Below, piece by piece: positions 21,101 through 30,218 of a stretch of DNA of 64,000 nucleotides. Positions within the stretch are counted from its first letter, which is position 1, and each line of letters starts with the position of its first letter. A program made the translations under genes and the position numbers. The stretch is from Melanopsichium pennsylvanicum (taxonomy: Eukaryota > Basidiomycota > Ustilaginomycetes > Ustilaginales): assembly GCA_900208305.1 (NCBI GenBank), contig OAPG01000003.1, positions 744,001 through 808,000 of the forward strand. Direction: 5' to 3'. The notes beneath the pieces are model-generated. The model was not told the origin of the DNA. It saw only the letters and a program-made list of their open reading frames with translations, and ran no database searches.

Positions 21101-22751
21101 CGGATCCTCGACTGCGTGTACGCGCGCGAGAGGGTTCAGGGCACTCGTTGTATGGGGAAGGCGTGCGACGTTGGGAGGATGAGGGTATGGGAAGTTGGTG
21201 GTGGGAGGAGGTCGGAAGAGCGGGTGGAGTAGGCGGAGCATCCTTCCACTCGATCTCGCCTCGTGCATTGCGAACGGTTGCCCGTTCGTTGCTCTTTGTC
21301 CTCGTGCTCTTCTTTGTCTGTGCGGTGTGAGTTGAAGCATTGCTGTCCTTGAGCGCTTTCTTTGGAGTTCGACTGGACGATGTTGAATAGGCGAACAAGC
21401 TCGGCTCAACGGGCGGACCGTCACCCGAAGTTGGAGGACAGATGAGCGTGGATGCAGGGGTATGGAAAGATGCGCTCGAGTTCAGAGTATTGCCCAGCAG
21501 AGGTCCGGCTGTGTTAAACGAGGCACTAGGTTTGGAAGGGTTGGCGCGTTTGGCAGATTCGAGGATGGTGGAGACGCTTGCCTTTCCAGGTCTCTTGTTG
21601 GCTGCTGGGGCCCTTGAAGTGGTTGGGAAAGAAGGATAAGGGGGATAGTGTCTGTCAAGCATTGTGTCACTCTGAATTCCCTTTTCTGCCACTCGAGGGG
21701 ATGGAGGTTGGATGGATGAACAAGGGGTCTGAAACAGAAGGGGAGATGCGTGTTCGATGATGTGAGATTGGGATGCAGCAGCGTCGAAATTGAGGTTCCT
21801 CACAGCAATGATCGAGTCGTTGTCATGATCATTACGAGCCAAATGTTGTTTTGCACTCTCGCTGCGTTGATCAGCACTATTGCTTTGCTGTACGGCGTTG
21901 TAAGGATGTTGTGAATCGAGATGACGGTTGCCGGGATGATCTTTTGCTGCGGATCCTAGAGGAGACTCGTTGAGATGAGCACTGTATGGTATAAGATACG
22001 AGATAGAGATTGTTTGAGGTGAGGGTGATGGAGGTGAAGATGCGCCTTGTTGATGATGAGTTGTGCTGGTGTTGAAAGACTGAAGTTGATCACGAGGCGG
22101 ATCGACAGTGTGAGCCATGTTGATCCCTAAACGAGGCGGGTTGGCCATCGAATCTGGAAGCCGAGTTGAATTTGAATAGTTATGAATGAAAGTATTATTA
22201 TTATTATTATTATTATTCTTAGAAAAGTTGTTGAGCTCTGCAGATGCGATGAGATTTTCGGCTAAAATTGGATTGATTTCCGTGTTTTTCTGGAGGATCG
22301 ACGTCGATGTCAACTGAAGAGGCGCATCATGATGTTTGGCATGTTTTGAATTTTTTGCCCCGCTGTCAATCACGCTCTGAATGTTCCCGTCTCGGATGCT
22401 GTTGTTATTGATGTAGCTGTTGTCACTCTGATCCTTAAAATAGCCGCTTGTCATTCCCGCCCGAGACCTTGGTAAAGCCGACGACAAATGGCTGACACTG
22501 TTTTCCTTTCCATTCGCGTCGAAATCATCGCACACTCTCTGTGTCATAAACTCAACCAGGCCCAAGCCCGAGAATACTTCACTGTCGCAAATACCTTCAC
22601 CAGCAGTAGCATCGCCAGTTATGCTGTTCAGGTTGCCAGCGAGCGCCGGAAGGCGAGGTACGGATGCAGGGACGCGAGCCTCTGGTTTGGGGTCATCCGA
22701 CGCAGTCTGGTTGGATGACGCTTTGCGTCGTAGTCGGAAGGCTGCCTTCAT
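18165..22751 (-). CDS. Large coiled-coil protein with F-box-like domain
   Basis: A 1528-residue single-exon protein. Residues 1 to about 590 are low-complexity (Ser, Pro, Asn) and include an eight-Asn run near 180-187 coded by a TTA/AAT trinucleotide repeat. Residues about 597-840 form a very long, highly charged helical region (repeated EEARRKKKE and ERRRQ-type heptads), likely a coiled coil or single alpha-helix. After an acidic stretch (SEDEDLDDHAFSDDDSEAES), an F-box-like segment lies near 1105-1170 (DLFELIWSATTPDVIARLIS, then YADVKSLRQTSQSIRFAL). A conserved-looking C-terminal module of about 350 residues rich in Trp and Tyr follows (GIWPHLKKGDVV-like text and WLYRAVINITPG). I do not recognise the whole protein. 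A role as an SCF adaptor or scaffold is only an inference. It is convergent with the MaoC gene. Confidence 0.8.
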   Translation of the reverse strand: MKAAFRLRRKASSNQTASDDPKPEARVPASVPRLPALAGNLNSITGDATAGEGICDSEVFSGLGLVEFMTQRVCDDFDANGKENSVSHLSSALPRSRAGMTSGYFKDQSDNSYINNNSIRDGNIQSVIDSGAKNSKHAKHHDAPLQLTSTSILQKNTEINPILAENLIASAELNNFSKNNNNNNNNTFIHNYSNSTRLPDSMANPPRLGINMAHTVDPPRDQLQSFNTSTTHHQQGASSPPSPSPQTISISYLIPYSAHLNESPLGSAAKDHPGNRHLDSQHPYNAVQQSNSADQRSESAKQHLARNDHDNDSIIAVRNLNFDAAASQSHIIEHASPLLFQTPCSSIQPPSPRVAEKGIQSDTMLDRHYPPYPSFPTTSRAPAANKRPGKASVSTILESAKRANPSKPSASFNTAGPLLGNTLNSSASFHTPASTLICPPTSGDGPPVEPSLFAYSTSSSRTPKKALKDSNASTHTAQTKKSTRTKSNERATVRNARGEIEWKDAPPTPPALPTSSHHQLPIPSSSQRRTPSPYNECPEPSRARTRSRGSEERRRVPRPQPSFENIPYKSIGSSSACQPQTSRPGNRRRSTDDGDGFHTAEEDETLEAREWERQRERQMEADRLEVHHRQQARDDEARRARKRAERERASGEAAEMERQAELRKQAEREARRLARERAEKQEAERRQRQLEEAQRRRIQAEAAAAEERLRKEKEAEERRLGRKQQQEERRKREEEEARIKAENDSKRKEEEARRKKKESKRKEEERLAAIEAERLAKKKAIEDQRLAKEAAIKAERDAVLEKARQLVEARRQVDEEDRAARRAGRREDRRAQRALAAGFPAGEIDPEAQHSEDEDLDDHAFSDDDSEAESEEFVDAGADEDAEANSATTGGSMARSTSNLDAPSSTDGSSDIMPSTPADEKAMSMMSPSDMARRSGSNGGHGQVKFAVGTNGEATPTVVPAAIAEKITPYRSGRFRNAVKMGARRATAASTKKEGVQVTPSPSLLTATFAATEEEGDNDDDEQEMGAGNDQIVQPNGPYRQGGITYGRGWCAHGLADPSLTIDHRRYDRISRVKAAQDTTVGSPESSEPGSEFDEVMYSDLFELIWSATTPDVIARLISHLDYADVKSLRQTSQSIRFALGQLAGREIVLSRFLAPIGYLPWKPTVPVIGEVVSDKDPLPLSFSDCEAFLLSFDLLSEYAMVGAEYARAPHKMDPRYPRLARSTTRAYNRVLTRLRMQLNYHAPSNGSSSGVVSPWKPGRAGFFRAWVPSTETGGWLSDTELARCERELFIAGVWPHLKKGDVVWDCAVGDERNEGKYIFDGRYLRDLSFMFDRNGHLPSWLNAFSYAPSYYHNIIRSSDASQPVVYLDVLPWRDQIVSTMRLVQDQVETFSRQGARYRISKWLYRAVINITPGAIIGDEGLQAVDAGWHGKIVIETEGTAEHAKELISRCAGPAESAQIRARLLATVMDGGGDGGSVKSVKKVKKMIVRDDKGEKVETTTPWAIVRARSRPGLIWIRPLDMRERVVF
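22196..22222. repeat. ATT/AAT trinucleotide microsatellite inside coding sequence
   Basis: About eight to nine tandem ATT units, which read as AAT (Asn) codons on the minus strand and make the poly-Asn run of the large coiled-coil protein. The unit is three bases, so length changes keep the frame. Confidence 0.85.
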
Positions 22752-23977
22752 GATGTTGTTCTCCTCTTGTTATTCTGCAATCAAATGAAAGTGTGGGCGA
22801 TATTGTTGTACTTTGTACAAAGATAGCGAAGGCCACAAATTGGTGTCGCTTTTCGTGGGCCACAGAAATGTGGGTGTGGGGTTTGTGTGTGGCTGAATCT
22901 TCCCCTGCTCAATGAATACGTCGCTACCGCACCGATGTATGTTTTGCGATAGAACCGCAAGAGACGGGACCCTTGCCGGTGCAGCTGTCACTTGAGCGCA
23001 ACCAAGTACGCTCGGCCCGCTCTGACACTAAGTGCGTGCCTTACCAAGTCTCGTTGGCGTTTTCCTCGATGGAGGATAGTTGCTAATATGATGCTGAATG
23101 TATGGATGTGGATGGATGGCTACGATGATGGTTTGTTTGAAAGATGGTACAAATTCGTAGCCCATACCCGTAGGGTCCTCGTCTCATGCTTTTCAAGGGA
23201 GGGAGATGGGTTGACAGAAAGAACCTACCATACCCCTCATTCACCCTCGCAGCTCACTTACCCTCACGCACAGACCGGATGTTGTGACCTGCACCTTCCA
23301 TTGGGTGGCGACCGGCCAACTCAATCTCTCGTGGAGGACCAGGGTCGTCTACTTTGACGCCTGCGAATGAAGAGGAGCGGACATGAACTCCCACGCATCC
23401 GCTAAATTACTGTATCTGTCTGCAGAGGAATGCACAGCTGAGCACAGCTGCAAATCATCGGAAGCGGTGCTCTGCTGCATTGGATGCACTGGCTGCATTG
23501 GCTGCAGGATACCCACAACGGACTTCAGCTATGCCGCAAACCGCCCTTGGCCAATTGACCCTCACGTTTCAGCACCCCTCTTGCAGACAAGAATAGAAGC
23601 GAGCAGCGCTCTGAAGATCAGCGCAGTGCACATGCAGAGAATCTTCTGTCAATACGCGCACTTTACCCGTCACGAAAAGACACACAATTACGCAGCACAC
23701 ATCGCGGGGTCATCCACGCTAATCTCAAACGGACTGATTGTTGACGAATCAACACGACATGTTTCATTTTGTTTCATTTTTGGGCGCTATGTGAACAGTT
23801 ATCAGAGAAGGAGTGTCAATTTTGCACATGACAAGCCTGTTACTGAGTTGTTCTCTTGGGACCGGTAAGGCTTGTTCATTTATCTATTATTGAGCAACTA
23901 CCAAATGATAAAATACCTCATTTATTAGACATGAATTTCAAGTTCTGAACCGTGTGGCTTCGAGTCTAGATAACATG
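22752..23977. other. Intergenic region upstream of the coiled-coil gene
   Basis: About 1.2 kb that should include the promoter of the minus-strand gene. A 161-codon ATG-initiated plus-strand frame at 23383-23868 has Cys-rich text (CCIGCTGCIGC) made by a short CTGCATTGG repeat and resembles no family. Base composition becomes AT-rich after about 23870, marking the edge of the decayed island that follows. Confidence 0.45.
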
Positions 23978-24358
23978 TCAATTTTGCCTATCCACCATTG
24001 ACTTGAACTCTCCCTTTGCAAGCCTGAGCAGCTCAAAGGGGCTACCAAGTTTCACCACTTTCCCACAATTGTCCATCACAAAAATCTTGTCATAGTCCAT
24101 GATGATTGGCAGTCTATAAGCAATTGTGATTGCTGTTTTTCTGCCTGTGAGCAGAGCAACATTGTTGTCATTGTAGCAACCCTTGATGGGCTTTTTAGAG
24201 TCTGAGGACAAATTTGGCAGCTGCAAGATGGTGGAGAACATCAATGTCCAATGGGGCACATTCAAGTAAGCTTCATTGTCAGAGTACTTGCCTTCAGGAT
24301 CCATGATTTTGCATACAGATAGCAAAGGTAGCATCATAGGCTCCTGCAGAATGTGCAA
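23978..24358 (-). pseudogene. ABC transporter (ABCC-like) C-terminal relic
   Basis: A 126-codon open frame reading like parts of the second nucleotide-binding domain of a full-length ABC transporter. An early part (ILQEPMM, then MDPEGKYSDNEAYLNVPHW) matches the Q-loop region and its typical continuation. The end (GRKTAITIAYRLPIIMDYDKIFVMDNCGKVV, with further residues) matches the H-loop region and C-terminal tail, except that the switch His is replaced by Tyr (IAYRL instead of IAHRL). The ABC signature motif and Walker B that should lie between are missing, and nothing upstream supplies Walker A or membrane domains. It is therefore a decayed fragment, not a working gene. CpG is scarce compared with the flanking genes. 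Confidence 0.7.
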
Positions 24359-24408
24359 GATGTTGTGTTGTTATCAGAGCCATGGGGCCAACTGGGAGGG
24401 TGTTAGTG

Positions 24409-24592
24409 CCCCACCAACCGTAGTCCAAAGAGTGTGTGCTCGGCCCTCCTCCCAATGGAGCAACCATTGCGGTCAAGCCATGACTGATCCGGATCACGCC
24501 CCGCCAACCATAGTCCAAAGGGTGAGCGCTTGGCCCCCCCCTCTCAATTGAGCAACCGTCGCAATCAAGCCACAACCAATCCTTTCCGGATC
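24409..24592. repeat. Tandem direct repeat, two copies of about 90 bp
   Basis: The copies begin at 24409 (CCCCACCAACCGTAGTCC) and 24499 (CCCCGCCAACCATAGTCC) and each runs through GAGCAACC and CAATCAAGCC-type text. They differ mainly by C/T and G/A transitions. Neither is coding. They lie between the ABC relic and the second repeat pair. Confidence 0.75.
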
Positions 24593-24780
24593 CCTTGCAG
24601 ATGAGCGGTTGGCCTAACCCAACCCTCCTACTGTCCAACCGCGGCTGGTCCCTCCGTAAGCAGAATACGGCCGTCGGCAACCTAACAATGTAGCGCCGCG
24701 GTGGGAGGTAGCTACAGCAGTTGGCATGGGAGGTGGTCAATACTTCTTGGACCCTACCACCCTGCCCCCGCCCAACATGA

Positions 24781-24950
24781 GGTTGCCTCTGGACCTCTGT
24801 TGCATGTTTTACTTAGTTAGCTCTATAGCAACGCAGTAGTGTGCTCTGACCCCAACTGCCTGTGTTGCCTACGCCTACAACCCTTCCATACCCGTAGACC
24901 CTACTCCAGCTGTAGCCACCCAGCGGTACCTAGACCCTACAGCCTTAACA
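24781..24950. repeat. Diverged direct repeat, copy A
   Basis: This pairs with copy B at 25093. Shared blocks include GGTTGCCTC, TTGCATGT, CTTAGTTAGCTC and, at the end, AGACCCTACARCCTTAACA. The copies are about 310 bp apart in the same direction, so they are not terminal inverted repeats. Confidence 0.7.
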
Positions 24951-25092
24951 GAGGGGCGCAATCTGCAACAGCCAGTTGCAACTCAGATCTGATTGGTTGG
25001 GCCACAGATTGAGCAATCCATGCTCAGGGTTCACCATGACTGACTGTGGTGCTTGTTCAACCAACCCAGTAGGATAGCAACTGCCAGGCAAA

Positions 25093-25266
25093 GGTTGCCT
25101 CAGGACCTTTGTTGCATGTATTTCTTAGTTAGCTCAATAGAAATTTAGTAAATAGGGCATGACCCTCCAACCAATATTGGTCATTCATTGTTACAATCCC
25201 TCTATACCCAACTGCCCCAACTGGTTGTAGCTGCAGTGCAGTAACCCAGACCCTACAACCTTAACA
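25093..25266. repeat. Diverged direct repeat, copy B
   Basis: Second copy of the unit at 24781-24950. It immediately precedes the Tc1-type transposase relic. It could be an old repeat family or the edge of a larger dead element; the sequence does not decide. Confidence 0.7.
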
Positions 25267-25403
25267 CTGGGACAGTAAGTGGACCATGCTCTTGCAGAGA
25301 CCCCATGCTTCATTGTGGCTCTTGTGGGCTTCCAATTGAGCTGAAACTTTGCAAGCTGGTCAATCTATGCGTAGTTGAATGACATGGAAAGTTTCAGCTT
25401 GTT

Positions 25404-26192
25404 TTGTCAAGGTTGAGCAGTGTGGTTGCAATTCTGAGCCACTGCCACCATATATGCTATACAGTAAGGAAGGCGCTCCAGTTCATTCAGTTCAAATTGC
25501 ACAGAAAGAAACCACAACCTTCTCTCAAGAAGCACTACCTCAAACATTGTATGAAGTCTGCTCTCATGCACAGGATTTGGACAGTAGAAGACTGGAAGAG
25601 GGCTATCTGGTCTGATGAGACCAAGATCAACTTGATTGGGCCTGATGGGGGGAAGCAATGCTGGATAAAGGATGCTGGTTCAGCAGCAAACTTGTCAAGC
25701 CTACTGTCAAGTTTGGCGGCAGCTGTATCATGAACTGGGGCTGTATGACATGGGAAGGCGTTGGGTCAATGTATATGGTGATTGAAAGGATGAATTCAAG
25801 CCAGTACATTGAGATCCTGGATGAGAAATTAACCAAGACAATGTTGGAAATGTGCAATAGGTATAGTTTTACAAATCTCATCTCATAACAGGATGGCAAC
25901 CCCAAACACCAGTCCAAGAAGACAATAAACTGGCTCAAGGACAAGAACATTGATGTCACAAAATGGCCAGCACAGTCTCCTGACCTCAACCCCATTGAAC
26001 ATCTGTGAGGAAAGCTGAAAAAGCAACTTGGCAAGTACAATACTATTGCAAAGTCAGAAAGCAGATTGCTCAAGAGAGTTGAAGCTGAATGGGCTTTCTA
26101 TTGCTCCAGGAACATGTAAAACACACATCAAAAGCATGCTCTGGCGCATACAAGCTGTGTTGAAGGCGAAGAGGGGCAACATAAAGTATTGA
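25404..26192 (+). mobile_element. Dead Tc1/mariner (DD34E) transposase
   Basis: Conceptual reading of the plus strand gives recognisable Tc1 text broken by stops and frameshifts. The first part is in the frame of 25404 and includes the paired-domain end and DWKRAIWSDETKINL with the first catalytic Asp. After a shift near 25670-25690 the text continues (GGSCIMNWGCMTWEGVG), then a TAA stop at 25886-25888, then QDGNPKH with the second Asp. The catalytic Glu is in [10 protein letters not shown], with 34 residues between the second Asp and the Glu, as in Tc1 DD34E elements. A TGA stop follows EHL. A last frameshift leads to the usual end (IKSMLWRIQAVLKAKRG), with a stop at 26190-26192. Both stops are explained by C-to-T or G-to-A changes. 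No clear terminal inverted repeats were found. Confidence 0.85.
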
Positions 26193-26800
26193 AGTGCTGC
26201 AAAAGGGCACTCCAAAAAGTGTCCCAGCAAAAAAAAAAAAAAAAAATTACAAGCAATTTTCACATTTTATTATTCACGCTTTTGCACCTTCTGGAAGGAG
26301 GGCTGGATAGAGCTTGTCAAGAGCTTTCCAACAATATATATTGATCATGTGATTTGGTATTGTAATTCATTGAGCAATGGATTGATGGGTGGTGACAGTG
26401 AGTTTTCTGGGACATTTTACGTGAGCACCGTATTTACTAAATTTACAACATATCGATTTCATGTGCCGAATCCCTAGCTCGCATTCATAATCTTAGGAAG
26501 ATCTTCTCTTTTCGCATTTTTCCTAAAACACCCCACTGTCCTCATGTTGTTGTTCAGCGTCGATTTTGCCCAATCTGTCCTGCCGCCGTTCTCTGTTTGA
26601 CCCCGTAAACGCAAGTCAAATTGTCAAGTCAGTGTTCAATAGAGCTTGCCTGTAAGCAAGCATTTTTGGATTCCGGTAACCGTATTTTGCTCATAAGACA
26701 CTACTGACAATCTAAAGTACTGAAAGAATAAGATGCTGCTTTTGAATGGATATGCTAAAAATGCAGAAATGAAATCAAGATACGAGAGCTTGATATGCTT
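26193..26800. other. Flank of the dead Tc1 element and ENA 3' region
   Basis: It begins with an A tract of about 18 nt (26229-26246). The text GTGTCCCAGC just before it and GGGACATTTTACGTGAGC near 26410 could be remnants of element ends, but I could not find their inverted partners. The last part (26450-26800) should contain the terminator of the ENA gene. No gene is seen. Confidence 0.4.
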
Positions 26801-29800
26801 TTAAGCCATGGTGTTTTCACTTGAGGTAGTCGGAGCTGGAGTCATCCTCTTGCTGTCAGTGTTGTTCGTGTTGCTGCGCTTGGGCAGTTTTTCACTGTCG
26901 GCAACGTCGCCATCCGAGACTTGCTGCTCTTCGTCGACGATCCTCGAGGCGTCAACTTCCCGACGCCTAAAGTATACTCGCTTGCCCCATTTGTAAGTTT
27001 CGATACCACCCATGAAGAGCAGACTGCACACAAAGATGATGCCCCATTCCCAGCTAATACCCTTGTGTAAAAACACAATGTCGTTGAGTCCAGGAATGTA
27101 GAGGATGGGAAAGACGCTGAAGAAACCACCCACAACACAGAAGAAAAGGAATTTGTTCTTGCCGTACGTGTCCTTGAACCACTGGTTGTACCAGTGTCCA
27201 TCGTTGTGCATACTGAAGAAGCTGCGTCGCATATCTACTACCTCCCAAGCGAGGAGGAGCGAGAACCAGGTCATCACGGCAAAAGTCGAGGCACGAGCAC
27301 GGAAGACAAGGTCGCAAGAATCGTTGTGGTTCGAGTTGCACTGGTCACCAAGATTGCCATCGCCCCAACCGAATTCAATAAGAGTGAACGTGGCCAGGCA
27401 GAGAGTGGACATCCAGAAACCATAGACGGTGAGGTCGACAAGCATCTCGGGGGTAAAAATACCCCATTTGTTTGAACGAGGCTTGCGCTTCATCACGTCG
27501 AGGGATGCCTTTTCCATACCAAGACCCATGGCCGGGAAACCGGAAGTGACCATGATGATGTACAGAATCTCGACCGGGGAGAGAGGGAAGACTGAAAGAC
27601 CAGTGGCATCCTTAAATGCGAGACCAATGAGCAGGACGGACGCCTGAGCGACATTCTGGGCCAACAAGTGGCAAACGAACTTGGAAATGTTGTCGGCCAT
27701 GCGTCGACCCTCCTCGATTGCGTTTCCAATGGAAGCAAAGTTGTCATCTGTGAGCACAATGTCTGAGGCGTCCTTGGCGACATCCGAACCATTCATGCCC
27801 ATGGCGATACCAACGTCGGACATCTTCAGCGAGGGAGAGTCGTTAACACCGTCACCCGTCATGGCGCAGAACTTGCCGCGGCGGTGAAGTGCCTCGATCA
27901 TTCGAACCTTGGTCTGAGGAGCACATCGAGCGATGACAAGGGGAAGTTGGGGTAGAGCGTCAATTTGAGCTTCAGAGAGCTTGTCGAATTGAGCGGCGGT
28001 CATGACCATGGTGTCCATCTCGGTCTTGGAGTACCTGGTGGTGTTGCGGGGAACGATTCCAACGTCGAGAGCAATAGCTTTGGCAGTGCCGGGGTGATCA
28101 CCAGTGAGCATGCGAACAGTAATTCCAGCCTCCTTGCACTTGCGGACGGCACCGGCGGTCTCAGGACGGGGAGGGTCGTAGAGACCAACAAGGCCAAGGA
28201 AGGTCATGTTGGCTTCAACGTCGGCACGTTCGAGCTCCTCAGCCTGCTCCTTTTCGGCATCAGAGAGCTTGCGGTGGGCGAGAGCGAGTACGCGAAGACC
28301 CTGTGAAGCGAGAGCCTCCATGTTGTCGATGACACGATTCTCAAATTCCTCGCTAAAATCGACCTTGCCGTCGCCGTTTGAAGCAAAGGTGCACGACTCG
28401 AGCACACGTTCGACAGCACCCTTCATCATGGCGTAACAATGGCCTGATTCGTTGTTGACATAGGTGACAGCCATGCGCTTGACTGAGCTGTCGAAGGGAT
28501 ATTCGGTGATCTGCGACCATTTGGCAGCAGAGCGGTCCTTTTCTGTCACTTCTTTGTCCGCATCGGCTCCCTTGGTTAGCCTCAAACGGCCCCAGGCGAA
28601 ACGAGTGACGAAAGTTTGTATAGCACACTCGGTAGGGTCACCGTGAGCCGTCCAAGCGTGGGTCTCCTTGTCCTTGAAAACAGTAGCCAAGTTGCAGAGC
28701 GAAGCGACGTTCATAAAGTCTTGGAAACGGTCGTTGCCCTTGACCTTGTCCGACTTGCCCGAGCGGGCGACCACCTCGCCATCGCCAGATTCACTGTCAG
28801 ATTTGGCGTCACGCGGCTCGATGTCGTTAACGTAAACCTCTCCAAGAGTGGGGTTGAAGGGCTCGTTGGTCTGGGAGACGCTGTACGTGCCGGAAGCGGG
28901 AACCCAAGCCTTGCGAACGACCATCTTGCCCTGAGTAAGGGTGCCAGTCTTGTCCGAGCAAATATCGTTGATTGAGCCCAAAGCCTCGAGGGAATCGAGC
29001 TTTCGTACAATGACGTTGCGTTTGACCATGGCTTTGGAGCCCATAGCCATGGTGATGGTCAAGACGGCGGTGAGAGAAGCTGGGATCATGGAGACACCAG
29101 TGGCGACAGCGTAGATGATGACTTCATTGTCGGTCCAGTTGTTGGAAAGGAAGACGATGACGGCAAAGAGGACAGCGACGAAGAAAAGTCCGACCGCGAG
29201 CTGCGAGAGATGTCGCTGGAGAGGGGTTCCCTTGTTCGTACCGAGGAAATTGTTGAGCTTGTCCCAGATGGTAAGAGCACCGGCCTGAACATAGCGGTGT
29301 GGGCCAGCCTTGCCGTACGCGTTGCGCTTAACTTCACGGATCTTCTGCGCCTTTGCAGCTCCTCGAAGAGCGTCGGCAATCTTGCCGATCTCGGTGTTCA
29401 TACCGGTACCAACGACGACACCGACGGCACGACCCTTGGAAACAGTGGAAGAGGTGAAAGCCATGTTAAGACGGTCCCCAACACCGATGTCCTCGGCAGC
29501 GGTAAAGATTTTAGTATGATCCTTGGCAACGGGGAGCGATTCTCCAGTGAGGAGAGCCTCGTCAGCCTCGAAGTTCATCGAATCGATTAGACGGCAATCG
29601 GCAGGGACGGTATCGCCGGTCGTGAGCTCGATAATGTCGCCTGGAACGACTTCGTTGGCTGAGATGGTCTCACCATCTCCGTTGCGGATAACGCGAGCCG
29701 TAGGCGAAGCGAGGTTGCGAAGGGCGTTCATGGTCTTTTCGGCGGAGAGCTCCTGAAAGAAACCTACAAAGATGTTGATGGCGACCACGCCGGCAAGCAC

Positions 29801-30218
29801 ACCTCCTTCGATCCAAGAGCCAATACCGAGCGAGACACCCATCGCGAGAATAAGGACCTGCATAATCGAGCGGGAACGGGAAACAATGTCAATCATGACG
29901 TCCTTCCGAAAGCATTGAGAGAAATGCTGAAAGTGTTTTGCGTATACTTACCAACGTCATCGCGTTTGCGATCTGATGAATCATGATCTTCCAGATACTG
30001 ATCTCATCACCACCCTCGAGCTGATTTGAGCCGTATTGCTGGCGGCGTGATTCGATGTCTTTTTGGTTGAGACCGTGTTCAGGGTCGTCGACGCCCATGG
30101 CGCGGATCACACTGGTGTAGTGGTGCTGCCATGCTGCCTCGAGCGCTTCGTCGACTGTGATTTCAGGACCCTGAACGGTGTCACTGCGTGGAAACTTGTC
30201 TTGCTTCTTGTTGACCAT
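26801..30218 (-). CDS. ENA: ENA-type Na+/K+ efflux P-type ATPase (type IID), two exons
   Basis: Exon 1 is 30218-29952 (89 codons) and exon 2 is 29857-26801. The 94 nt intron has donor GTAAGTATAC and acceptor ATTATGCAG, and joins AMTL to VLILAMG in phase 0, which restores the family text. The product has 1107 residues, normal for fungal ENA pumps, which export Na+ or K+ across the plasma membrane at high pH or salt. Visible motifs: N-terminal cation-ATPase domain (YGSNQLEGG), actuator LLTGESLP, phosphorylation site DKTGTLTQGK, nucleotide domain MLTGDHPGTA, hinge TGDGVNDSPSLK, and about ten membrane helices. The C-terminal tail is polar. The 2 kb upstream region is rich in PacC-type hexamers. 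Two ENA genes are known in Ustilago maydis; which one this resembles is not decided here. Confidence 0.93.

Noticed and set aside
23383..23868. A 161-codon ATG-initiated plus-strand frame
   Set aside because: Its Cys-rich part comes from a short nucleotide repeat, no domain or signal peptide is visible, and it lies in the upstream region of the coiled-coil gene.
26193..26440. Terminal inverted repeat for the Tc1 element
   Set aside because: I searched for the inverse of the right-hand text (GGGACATTTTACGTGAGC) to the left of the transposase and found no convincing match, so the element borders are left open.
28711..29590. Several 90-130 codon open frames opposite the ENA gene
   Set aside because: Antisense shadows of a strongly coding region; no motif in any of them.
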